From Rhynchonema sp. JSB1_4 (taxonomy: Eukaryota; Nematoda; Chromadorea; Monhysterida; Xyalidae), in NCBI GenBank assembly GCA_030248065.1, contig JASAMV010005401.1:1-57848 (forward strand): a stretch of 57,848 bases of DNA, given 5' to 3'. Position numbers and translations under genes: made by a program. Below, in pieces: positions 23,001 through 34,014 of the stretch. Positions within the stretch are counted from its first letter, which is position 1, and the number at the start of each line of letters is the position of its first letter. Under the pieces are notes generated by a model. It searched no databases. It was not told the DNA's origin and saw only the letters and a list, made by a program, of their open reading frames with translations.

Positions 23001-24532
23001 ACAAGGCAACGATGACAAAGCAGAATCAATGTCGCACGCGATCAGGTCACGGTAGCTACAATATCCCTACCAAATCATTCACACACAGGGATTACTTCAG
23101 TTAGTAATCTTTCAGTCAACGTTGGACCAATTTTGCCTAATGCATACCTGTGAAGCCGGGGATTATGACACAACAGTTTAGTTGCAGCAAATGCACTCAA
23201 ACATCTATGTAAAATGCACACGGTTTCGGGGGTCAACCACGGTTGCAGAGCGATGATATACAGTACGTATAACTTACAACTAGCCAGATCAATGAGACAG
23301 GTTTGTCGGTCGAGAGGGTAATAATGCAAAAACATCGGGCACGATAAGGTCAAAGTCAGCCTGAAAGTGGTTATGCTGTCAGCTGTCCTGGTTTTTGCCG
23401 CTCACTGCAATGTGCTTGTGACTGAAACATCATCAGACACGTACCTGACACTGTACAGAATGGCACCATCGGGGTATATGCGAATGAGCACGTTGGGTTT
23501 GTCGATCAGATGTCGTCGTGCCTCCTTCTCATTCTGAAAGAACGTGTCCGGCATCCATATTTGCTGGTCGGAGCCGGTGTCCGACGTCGCGAGCACCACG
23601 AATTTCGGGATGTCGTTCGGATCGGTGCTGTACTTGTGCATGTTGTTGCGCTCCATCTCCAGCAGTCGGTCCTTGTACGCCAGACGCGGGTCCGTCCACT
23701 GTTCGCGGAACGTGAACTGCGCGCTGTATTCCTGTACAATCAGGGGAAAGTGTTAGTGATGCGCGGTACTGATGAATTTGAACTGATTGGTACTACACCG
23801 GAGCTTCGAGTCTGCGTAGTCCATCTATAATTGATCGGACCCAGGCAGCCGCAGTATTAGACTTGGGATCGAAACAGCAATCCCTACCACGCATCATATG
23901 ACATCAAAGCACACCCGCGTTTTCAACCATCGCTCATTGCAACTGACCATATTCACATCATCAATCTTGCTGATGCTGCGTATCATCATGTTCACCGTGA
24001 CAACCACCGGTCCTCCAGTGTCAGGGTCGTGCGATTCATTGGTGCCCCTCGGTCGTACCCTCCAATCGTAGCCGCTGTCACGCAACAACAACAGAATGAT
24101 GTCCTGTTCACTGGCCTTCTTCGGTCCGGTGGCCGATATCCGTCTTGCATCCATACCGTATTGGGGTATGTTGCGACGTTGACGGATGTGCGTCTCGGCC
24201 GAGGATGAAATGTTGCCCACCACCTCACCACCACCTTCGATCAGCGGCTCGTAGTCTCTGAAACAGTGAATGCTGTCGAATGCTTTTGAGATTTGGCTGT
24301 CTGATTTGCCAAACAAATGGCCAAAAACGCTGTCATTCAGAACGCGCGACCAAGTGACAAAGAGTGACGATATTTCACACTCGAGAAAAATGTATAAGAC
24401 GGGCAGTGGACGCGACTTGTCAGTCAGTCTGGTGCAGAAAGGTTTGCATACTCACCTTGGGAGCACAGCACTCGCATAGCACATCCACATGACCACTCCG
24501 GTGCCAAGCAATCGCACATATTGCCAACTCAT
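16704..24532 (-). CDS. Glutamate-gated chloride channel subunit locus with alternative exons (avr-14-like)
   Basis: Cys-loop pentameric anion channel gated by glutamate, the ivermectin target family. Shared exons: 24456-24532 (signal peptide, [20 protein letters not shown]), 23948-24257 ([19 protein letters not shown]), 23445-23731 ([22 protein letters not shown]), then Cys-loop exon 23278-23360 or 22697-22779, then 22289-22429 ([21 protein letters not shown]). From there the transcript can enter cassette 1 (21732-21884, 21220-21647) followed by M4 exon 20518-20952 or 19705-20259, or cassette 2 (18825-19009, 18131-18760) followed by M4 exon 16704-17024. Every join keeps phase; products are 637, 677 and 677 aa. 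VPAR before M2 marks anion selectivity. Cassette 2 has no ligand-binding exons of its own, so one gene is likelier than two. In C. elegans avr-14 and Haemonchus gbr-2, one N-terminal half is spliced to two membrane domains. Confidence 0.9.
18131..19009 (-). other. GluCl membrane cassette 2 (M1-M3)
   Basis: Exon 18825-19009 begins in the same phase as cassette 1 ([16 protein letters not shown]), carries M1 and runs on through [18 protein letters not shown]. After a 64-bp intron (gttggt...TCAG), exon 18131-18760 gives [21 protein letters not shown]3 and a 165-residue loop rich in Thr, Gly and Pro with a CPEC motif, ending NNIQM. The intron sits at Q|A after M2 rather than inside LG|V as in cassette 1. 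No ligand-binding exons precede it closely. Confidence 0.88.
19194..19342. mobile_element. Short MITE between GluCl M4-b and cassette 2
   Basis: Perfect 18-bp terminal inverted repeats GATATCAAACTTGGTGAT (19194-19211 and complement ending 19342). The interior repeats TGTGATCGGA and its inverted partners (CACATCA, TGATGTGG). No coding capacity; target duplication not clear. Confidence 0.6.
19606..19611 (-). promoter_or_regulatory. Poly(A) signal after GluCl M4-b
   Basis: TTTATT on the + strand (AATAAA on the minus strand), about 95 bp past the M4-b stop codon. This supports M4-b as a genuine last exon rather than an internal relic. Confidence 0.55.
19705..20259 (-). other. GluCl terminal exon M4-b
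   Basis: Acceptor TTGCAG, phase 0, 555 nt to stop TAG. It encodes a long Pro/Ser-rich loop, then [15 protein letters not shown]4 ([17 protein letters not shown]) and DF. It has its own downstream AATAAA. It can replace M4-c after cassette 1 without a frame change. Confidence 0.82.
20518..20952 (-). other. GluCl terminal exon M4-c
   Basis: Acceptor TTTTAG, phase 0. About 100 residues of Gln/Pro/His-rich cytoplasmic loop, then [17 protein letters not shown]4 ([18 protein letters not shown]) and stop TAA. It lies nearest to cassette 1. No AATAAA was found on the minus strand before the next M4 exon begins. Confidence 0.85.
21220..21884 (-). other. GluCl membrane cassette 1 (M1-M3)
   Basis: Two exons. 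21732-21884 carries [17 protein letters not shown]1 ([20 protein letters not shown]) and VPARVTLG. 21220-21647 carries M2 ([17 protein letters not shown]), M3 ([19 protein letters not shown]) and a Ser/Asn-rich intracellular loop ending SYAM before a gtgtgt donor. The intron between them falls inside the LG|VTT codon. It is the closest of the two cassettes to canonical GluCl. Confidence 0.9.
22697..22779 (-). other. GluCl alternative Cys-loop exon B
   Basis: 83-nt exon about 500 bp downstream of exon A, with a CACAG acceptor and gtgagt donor. It encodes [17 protein letters not shown] and [12 protein letters not shown]. Its phases match those of exon A. It keeps both cysteines but differs from A at eight positions, including DRQTC to DHQNC in the loop and FLHYY to SLEFY. 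Including both exons would add 166 nt and break the frame, so they must be mutually exclusive. Confidence 0.85.
23278..23360 (-). other. GluCl alternative Cys-loop exon A
   Basis: 83-nt exon between a TTTCAG acceptor and a gtaagt donor. It encodes [17 protein letters not shown] and [12 protein letters not shown], with the two cysteines 13 residues apart that define the Cys-loop. Length and both splice phases equal those of exon B, so only one of the two can be used in a working subunit. Confidence 0.85.
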
Positions 24533-27500
24533 GGTGCCGATGTTTTACAAAAATTCTCATTCGAAGTTGTTTCTTAGAATAAAGAATTCATTTTTGCGTC
24601 TCGGTCTAAAAACGCAACAAGAACTTTATCTATTTATGTAAATGTACTTCTGTCGACGTCAGCCGTTCTCCGCTAGCTGCTATCTTTAGAGCACCTCCAT
24701 TTGAGCCTAACCCATCAATTAGGCAGACGGATCGCTGTGCTAATTGACAAGTGACCATACCCATGCACGCGCATGTGCGGTCGCTGCAAAGTTCGCAAAC
24801 GCACAAGTGAATTGACCGGTCGTGTCTGCTCGTGTCCCTGTGAGGCATCTAATACGATTAGTAACACATGTGCTGCTCTCGCACCCAGTCGAGTATGAGT
24901 TTGTATGTACATTTCCGAACCCGAATCTCTCTTGTCATTAATAAGACGAACTTCTTAGCGCCCAAATTTTGCACAACAGACTTCCAGTTCTTCCAATATG
25001 CTTATACCCAGCTTTAATCGACAATTCGGGGCTTATTTGCGGCAATCTGAGGTCGTCTCGTCGACCCACATCAGCGACAACAACAACAACGCATTATAAG
25101 AAATTGAATCAAGCGCAGCAGGCTGCCTGTCCCGGCTGACTGCGTCAAAAACGCGTCCAGAACCACAAACAAAAACCACTGCACCCGGCATTCGGGGTCG
25201 CGCTTGGAATCAATCCGACTCCAACCTGTCGAAATGAAAACATGCCCCTCGGGCCATGACACCAGGATGTTGTGATGCTTGAAAGGGTTTTCGACGCAAC
25301 GAGAAAGCTACGGAGTCAACTGAAGCGCAACGGACCCTGATACTGCAAAACTTCGATGAACATGCCATTACTGCGCAAACTTTGGCAAGATTAGGTCATA
25401 TGCAACTCCGTGAATGATCAATTAACGGACCAGAAACTTCATGTATGGACAATCCGCCAGCTCATGGCACTCAGCACACACAGGCTGCATGCTGCTTTAC
25501 TGCCGTCCATGAATGCATTTATTCTCTGCAGTTATCCGTTGAAACATCCCCAAATTTTGCAAACAGTGCAGGAAAATGTTATATCAAGCAGCAATTCAAA
25601 ACCGGTCAATTAAAAAGCGGTCATCAAAGTATGACACTCGCTCAAAGTGTACATTTTTGTTTAGAAAATGGCGTGTGCTGCTGCATGCGCTGTGTGCATA
25701 AAAAGTGCCATGAGCCGATAGATTGCCCATACGTTGGGCGCGATACAATACGCAAGTTTACCATAACGCTTCAACTTTTAGACGAAGAATGCTATTGGAT
25801 CAGAAGTTTATCTATGTATTTTGCGAACGTGAGCACGATAAAATAACCTGAGATTTTTCTATCATCGAGTGAAAACTAAAACGGCGGCACAATGCAGGTG
25901 CTCGTGCAGGTACATTAAATGGATGTTTATCGAAGGAAATGAAGCGGTACCTATCACAGCGTATAGCATAAAGACTAAAGCAGCCGACCTATGTAATATG
26001 CCACCGTGCACGTCAGGGCAATGCTGCAAAATGCTTGATTAAACCACTGGGCCGGGAGAGCGCCATGTCGCCATGTGACGTTCATCTGCATAATCGACAT
26101 CAAAGTCAATGCTTGCCCACAGACTGCGGCTGTAACCTGAGTAGAGCTACATGCATAGGTAGAACTTGTGTGTGGCCGATAGTCACAATTTTTTTTCGCA
26201 TTGGCAGAATCGTTTTGTTCAGAAACTACAATATATCCAAACGTTAAACGGTGCCCAGTGGTCCAGTACTTAGGCGGGCACTGTACATGCATTGCGTAAT
26301 GTACACGGATTTGTAAAGTTTCACGTATGTAAGTTCAGGATTACACGTTTTATCCATCATAAATGAACCTCAGGTACATAGGTACGTACCTATAGCGCTT
26401 TCGACGAAGGGTTTTTCGCAGCGATTGAATAAAATCAAATACAAAGCATCGTGACTTAAGACGTCAGAAGCTGGAGCGTTGGTATTCTTACACTGTACCG
26501 GAAACGCCTTTTAGTTGGCGCACTAGGCGGACGGGAAGGGAGGTAAACTCAAAGAGAGATAATAATGAAAGCCGTATATTTGTAAGACAAACAAACATAT
26601 TCATTCGCGCAGCACTCACATCGGCTTGACCCAACCTGTCGTAAAGCCCGAGTCTGAGCGCTAATGAAAGCGCAACCGCCTATGGTCGCAGCCAACAATC
26701 CAAAATAAATACCGTATACCGCGTCTGGGCGGTGGAATCAAATTTAAGAAAAAAGTTGTGCTTCGGTCTGCAAAAGTTCGAGAAGTTGTCATCCAGTAGA
26801 CAGATATCGGCAATACATGTGAATGAATGCATCGCTGTGGCATGCCTCCGTCATAACTCAGCACCGTGAAGAATAACTGTCCTCGGCGTCGGTGGGTGAT
26901 ATAAATCTATTTTTATCTGTGACATTGGTTCCCCACATGTGATATCAATACCTTCGTCTCTGCAGCACAGTCCCGCCCACCTAACGGGCGGCCACAACTT
27001 TGTGTCTGCGTTGGTTCCACCATAAAGTGACAAAATACGGTATCGGCCCGGTGTGGCCAGCCACATAATGAGTGATGGGGACACATGCAAGTGTCATATT
27101 TGACAAATTACGACCAGCGCACCAACCCAGGTGTATAGACAGTGCGCAAAAAATGAATGTCATCCAAGCGGTCCGTAAATGACAGTTGTTCGGGACACCA
27201 CTGGGCACTACCACAACTCGTCGGTAATATAGGCTAGGCTTGGGTTTGGTCTGGAGTCAAATTGCAAGCACATACTGCAGTCCGCAGGTAGGTTGAAATT
27301 AATCCATGGCCTAGAGCAAAGCCTTAGTGGTATCGACCTTATAAGCTAACCCTAAACCATTCCTGGATTCGAGCTGTGCGTGAGTACTGAGTAACAACCT
27401 GCGTTTGGATCGAAAAAACAGCTGTCAAAGCAAAAAACGGACGCTAGCTTGTGTTTTGGGGGACATTGTCGTACCCACGAATGAACTACTGCTGGAGACA

Positions 27501-30500
27501 TGGCATGTGAAAAAAGTATACCTGCGCTGCGCGCGACGTTCTGGACATGCGAATATGTACATAGCACGCACAAGACTCAATAGCCCCCGTGTTCCGTTGA
27601 TGCAATATGAAAATTTGGCGCGTGAAACGTGCCGAACGTGTGACCCACATAATTTGTTTGCCTTTCAATCAAATTAGTCGCAAAATTTTGTCCACATACA
27701 CGGTTGGTTGGTGGGTGGGTGATATCCGAGCACATGACCGCAAGTAACTCCCAATAATAATAGGAAAGAGAGTTTTAAGAAGTGCTTCTTTATGGGATGT
27801 TACGTAAATAGCGGCTTGCAGTTATTAAATATGCATATGAAGTGAAGACTAGTGACTTGCCACTGGTATTCAACTGTTCGAACCTAATGTATATGCACGT
27901 CATGTTATAAACATAACGCATTTACATTGTAAACTTGTAGAACGCTTGCGATTTTTGAACTGCAATAACTTTGAAACCCTTGTGGTTAGCAATGAACAAA
28001 CGAGGAGACCGACAAACGAGCAAAGAACAAAAGGAGCCCACAACCAAGCCATAACGACAGCGCTGATCGGTATGCGATTTGCGGAAATGGCAGTTTGGAA
28101 AAATGACAGACTGACAGTTTGAGTATTGGAAAAATATGGGCACTTTGGCGTCCATATGAAGACAGATTTTTCAATGAGCAAACCAACATGTGAAAATTGT
28201 GAGACAACAATCAAACTCAGAGAACCAAACAGTTGAACCAGTTTGAAGAGTGTAAAAACGGGTCAAGTTACACGGTAGAATTAAGATGCTTTTCGTCGCG
28301 TAAGTCAATGTCTTTTACACCATCCCTCACTGTTTATGGTGTCATAGGTAAACAGACGATCAAGTTTGTGTGGCACGCACCAACCCAAACCAACCCAAGT
28401 GTCAGTGTCAAATGTCAGGCATCACGCGTCGTTTTTTATGCCTTCTCAAAGACACACAAAACAGTAGCAGCATGGCTTTGTGTTTGGGAACAACTTGCCG
28501 TATGGCAGGCACCTTTGCGTAACCGCGCAGCAGAGGCAGAGCTATGCATATCTGAGGGCTCCGGCATATATTTCAGCATACTAGGTCAATTTGACATGAA
28601 AGTGTAGCAATCGAGCCAAATCAGTGTTATCGTATATGGCACATTAGTGGTCTGAGTTGGACAGCAGCCCAGCCACTGTTTGTTTTCGTTAGTGTCAAAT
28701 CGGGTGTGCGTTGCTGCAATTGACACTTATGGTGCCGTGTCCCACTCGATGCAAAGCGTGATTGACCAGAGCTCGGCACTGCCCTGCTTGTCCGACAAAG
28801 ATAAGAACTAGGCAGAGAAGAGAAGAACAGTTAGATACAAATGACAAAAGAATCCAGCACCCGATAGCTACTCTATATCAACATTTGGAGCCAGCATCAT
28901 GTACGCATTTTGTCACTATGAGTACACAGTTATACACATTGGTCAGAGTTCCATACCAACTGCGTCTTTTCACACGCCGCCCGCCTGTGTGAACCGATCG
29001 GGTCCGGGATCTATCTATTGTCCACGCATGATGGATCCGGAACAGTAGTATGGAACCTGAGCCGGTCTGCCGTGTGAAGCCACGGCGGCATATGTGTACA
29101 AGTAGACAAACATAAATTTTCATGCACCGTACTTTGTGTGTCTGAGGTGACATTGTAGCGGAATCCAGAACCATGACACGTAGGCAGAGGGAGTCGATAG
29201 GCTGTTGATGAATTTTAGATGCAATTTGTACACTCACGCACGTACATACACTATAGGTGGCGGAATAAGTATGAATGGATCTGGGTTTGACCACCAAGGC
29301 TACATGTATATGTACAGTATGTACATTACCACAGCAAAATAAGAAAATTGACCACAAAAAACGCACATGCAAGAACAACAAACGGCACGTGTCATTTTGT
29401 GTTCGAGCAGAACGCCCCCCGCCCTCGAGCCAGTGCATAACCCTACAGCGTTGATATTGAATGAAACTGATCTCATTAACATTTGGCCTACTGTCCGATG
29501 TCGTTTTGACAAACAGAACATAATTTGCCTGTAAGGCAATAACAATCATTTTTACGTCGGCCTCAAGCTCAATATTTCGATCAATATTACGGCCAGTGCC
29601 ACATGACCGTCACAATAATGATGAACTATAATGACAATGCTAAAAACCAGACGGATGAAGCGCGGATAAAAAATTCAGGATTCAGGTACGGGTAAGACAG
29701 CAAACATACTCAACTGAAAAACAAACAAAAAAAGGAAATCATATTTTAGCAAATTCGTGCAAGCTTCACTTCTGTTGATAACAATGTGCAGTAGACAAGG
29801 GACCGAGGTTTGGGACATGGTACTGTGCATATGTACCGAAGTCTTTCAATTAAATCCCCCGGGAATTTATTCCGAAACTTCCGATCAAAACTCCCGTTCG
29901 GAATTTTGTTGCATAAGACACCATAACGGTGCACGACCTTATGGGGAATAACTTATACCCCCAGGGGGTTTATGCGGAAATTTCCGAATAATTTCCCCCG
30001 TGGCGAACTATTCGGGGGATGCATGTATTTGGCATTCTCCGGTCGGTACCTTCACAGGCCTGAAATTTCGATTGGTGACGGTGAGCACGTGGTCGTGTGT
30101 GTTTCAGTACGCTGGTCATACGAGCCAAGCGGAAGCGCACTTGAAAACTAAAAGAAAACAAATTAAAACTAATAATGTCTCAGCCATCAAGTAATTTTGA
30201 CATTCTCAGTTTTTTGGGTCAATTATGTCGGCTGGCAACAACATTATAGCACATTACCATAACAGACAAACCGGAATCGTTTTACGATTTATCAAGTTTA
30301 CTACTCGAAGCACCCAGACAATCTACCCGCGGTTGTAGTGATATGATTTTCATTTACGAATGACATGTCAATTACCAAGAGCACAAATTGCAAGTTTTCC
30401 AATGCAAATTCGATAGCAATTATCTGAATTTTGAGAATACGCTTGGTATAAATGCCTTCGTGTCGCTTTGCTTGACACCCATGCTCGCATGCAGCTGTGC

Positions 30501-33500
30501 AAACGCGGTGTCGGTTTCTGTGTTTGCTATAACCTGGAAACCTGCTAATGTTTGGAACACTTCAGTAATACGGGGAGCGGCCTACACTACAGCAAGTCAA
30601 CGTGCCATCATGAAACACTTCCTACCGTAATATCTACAACAGCTTGATCGAGTCATTTCTCTACCTTTTTATGTTCATCAAAAAAGTAATTTAATGTTGA
30701 CCGCCAATATTGTGGTGAACTCGGCTGGGCAGCAATGAGTGAACGGCCTGTGGAGTAGGAGCACGGTGTTGTGGTGTCAAGCGATGCCATAATTGTTCGC
30801 AGTGAATGCACCCAAGCATTGGTGGTATACCAACAATAAGACAAGCTACCACAAAAAACGAGCAGCTTTCTTTCGCTGTCGTCACGCACACGGCAAGAGA
30901 GTTGGCATGAGTATTGCTCATGCTCTGTAGGTATACCAACAGGAACAAGCGCCCAAAGTGACCGCGAGTGCATTCGAAACGACGATGGTGGTGGTGGTGG
31001 GTGCAAGGTTCATCTCATGAGACCGTGCTGCGGCATAATTGAGAGGCATCGACAGGCAGGCATATTGGCAGTTTTTTTTAAAAAGACCAATACCTTACAG
31101 CAAGTGCACCATCGAATATAAACAGACACGCGCGTTTTGATCATTGTGTCGGCAACAAAGTATACATATACACAAGCACTCGTGTCACACCCTTATTTGG
31201 GACACCGGTTGCCTGATTGAGCAAGGCAATTGGTGTGAGTCGGCTGGGCGTGGGTTTGACAATATGACATGGACTCTCTTGGGTGTCGCACTATCATAGC
31301 AGCACGATGACCCTCCAACTGACAAAGACCAGACTGAAAAATAGCACATTCTGAGATGCATTATGCCTGCCCGACAACACACTGTGAACAATCTGTGTCC
31401 TGTCTGTTTTGTGACTTATGTGTTCACAGAACGAAAGAATGGCACTTCAATGTTCAGTGTGCGCATTGTAGATATAATGATGAACTGGGCACATGCGGTG
31501 CAAACTTGGTATCACAAAACCACGTAAACAACTGATCAAGGGCTTGGACAGCGATAGTTTGGGTGAAAAATTGGCATTCGAAAGGGGCCCATCGGATGAA
31601 AAGGACAATTCAGACTATTTTCTATGCAGACCGCACTGAAACAAGTCAGATGGGTACGTTGGAACTCAATAAAGACACCACATCACATCGGGGTTACAAT
31701 TTAGTGGAATTACAAAAAATGCATACGTATGGGCCATCGTTGACCCTGGCACGACCCTCGCGTCGTTAGTATCGGGGCACATTTCGCTGGGCGACGCTCA
31801 CCGCAGTGTAAAAAAACTGGGATCCGAACACGGCATAGGTTACTGGGCACGATATGACGTGGACATGATCATGTTCTGCATTATAATTTGCAGTCAAGAT
31901 GTGCGCAAACATCGTGCTGGGAACCTAAGCCAGCCCCGACCCCGAGAGCAGTGTGAATGAACATAAAACAGTGTCATCATTGGAGCATACGTACAAACCC
32001 ACACCTGTAACTTGTGCACCCAGTTAAATAGCTGGGCCCACAAGCGCACGCTTTGTGCAGTTGTAAATGTCAGCAGCAATATAACCCCACAGTTAGCAAA
32101 GCCAATAGCCAATGGGGACCACTGTAGCGTAATATACCTACCTGTGCGCTATGGCCAGCCAACTTTTGCCTCTGCATGGGCATGGGTGCATCCTGATGCC
32201 AAGTATACACACACGTGCATTATCCAAAAACACGACAGTCATGCTGTACGACAGCAGGTGCCACCACGACACGCACTATGCTAACATCCTCTCATTGCGC
32301 TAACTGACATGTGTTTTTGAGGCCCCTGCGAGCCTCTATTGATCGAGCATACACCACAAACAATAATAGCTCATACACCTCGCCACAGGTGTACCTCACA
32401 GTGCACGGGTGACCACTAGTTGGTGCAGCTAAATGAGGCTGATGTACATAAGTCACAACGGTGAATGATAAAAAGGCCAGATTAACACTGGCCGTACATT
32501 AGTTACATAATGGCAATATGGCACAATAACTTCATTTATCGTAACGAAGCCTGACAATAGTATGGGCATCTGCAAACAGCATGTACATACGTACAATATG
32601 AATACCTGTCAGGCTGCGACTGTATCGCAATTAGTACATCACAGCAACTTCTAAATTTTTATAAATGCGCAAGCGTGATAATGAACATAGCAGCCATGTG
32701 GCCAGGTGCATGAGACAGTTCTGTGGTTACCATGCGCCCACGCAATACCAGAAGGGCCTTCGTCACACGCATGGTACTCAAGAAGTGTCAAATGACAGGG
32801 CACTTATGTACGTCAGCTGGTACAGGAGCTAAACTGACAGGCAGGCAGCTGTTAATTAGCTGACAACAGCAGAACCCAGCTCGACTAAGGCAATGGGACC
32901 AGAACCTACATCATCACAAAAACTGCTGCAACACAGAATGTGGGTTTATGGGATGTCGTACTGATGCAAGTTTTACATCATAACTAACCACACTGCAAGC
33001 TTGCCCGCAAATACTTTTTATCGCTCACAATTATTGCATGTACTAATACATATACACTGGGTTATAATTATTGATCTATGTCGATACACGCACAAAGATC
33101 ATCAAACACCAAGAGTGGGTACATAAAGGCAGTCTACGGGAGGTTGTCACTCAGCCCCCGAATACCAAACCCACCGATTATCGCAAAGAGGGGCGAGACT
33201 CTCCCGCCAACACCAACCAACGGCCGACAACCCCCCAAACCCTACTGTAAGCTGACATGAAGTTGATGGCTTTTTACGGCAGAAAAATTTAAAGTTTTCG
33301 ATGTAAATGTTAGTATATATATCATAACACCGACAAACAACAGCGTATAGCGCACAACAAAAGAACAGTTCACATGAACAAGTACATAAACCAAATGTGG
33401 GTACCATTTACCGAGAACAATCAGAAAAACATTGAATGAAAGATCAAGAAGACAATAATGAAAGATACAAGACGAAAAACACGACTAGCGACATCAAGTG

Positions 33501-34014
33501 GACACGGGGTGGTGCAAACAACACACAAACGAGTGAAGAACACAGGTGATTCAATACACTTTTAAATACGTAGAGACCGGTGTTCAAAGTTGGAACCGGT
33601 GACAAAGAATTGGCACGGCACAAAAGGTTACAAACCGGCGGAGAAACTGGACAGGTACATAACCTACATAATTCTGACATGTGAAGCAACACATGTTCAC
33701 AAGAATACCAATCTCAGATTCCCTCGTCACGAAAGTTGAACTGTATCATAAACCAAACAGAACACCGACACACACACTGCGGTATGTGTTGAATTTTTCA
33801 AAAGATTTGAACCTACCTATCTCACAAAACTTGGTTGTACAAGGCTGCATTTGCACTTCATATCACGGCACGAGATCACTGACCAAAAAAAAGAAAAAAC
33901 CAGGAAAATGTAATAAGCATGATAAAAATGAGGAGGATGCAAAGCAAAAAAATGAAAACAATATGAAGAGCTTTATGACAAAGTGTTGCAAATGCCTGCA
34001 CACATTCCTTCCAC
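24533..34014. other. 9.5 kb with no supported gene
   Basis: The GluCl 5' end lies to the left and the SAMHD1 3' end to the right. I found only short open frames without family similarity, scattered TACATGTAC words, short GT tracts, and one foldback at 29.85-30.02 kb. The longest frame (28878-29549, minus) has no recognisable domain and unremarkable composition. Likely intergenic DNA with the GluCl promoter and possibly unrecognised RNAs. Confidence 0.5.
29851..30021. repeat. Imperfect foldback with CCCCCGGGAA/TTCCG blocks
   Basis: ATCCCCCGGGAATTTATTCC near 29854 pairs with CGAATAATTTCCCCCG and TTCGGGGGAT near 29985-30020. An inner CATAAG / CTTATG pair lies around 29910-29942. The arms are interrupted by a roughly 20-bp insertion on one side. 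Non-coding; possibly a decayed MITE. Confidence 0.4.

Noticed and set aside
23423..23460. C/D-box snoRNA suggested by TGATGATG just after a GluCl donor
   Set aside because: No D box at a suitable distance with a closing stem, and other copies of the word lack the C-box consensus.
28878..29549. Longest minus-strand open frame (223 codons) in the gene-free region
   Set aside because: No domain, no splice or poly(A) context, Cys/His/Val-rich composition typical of random frames in CA-rich DNA.
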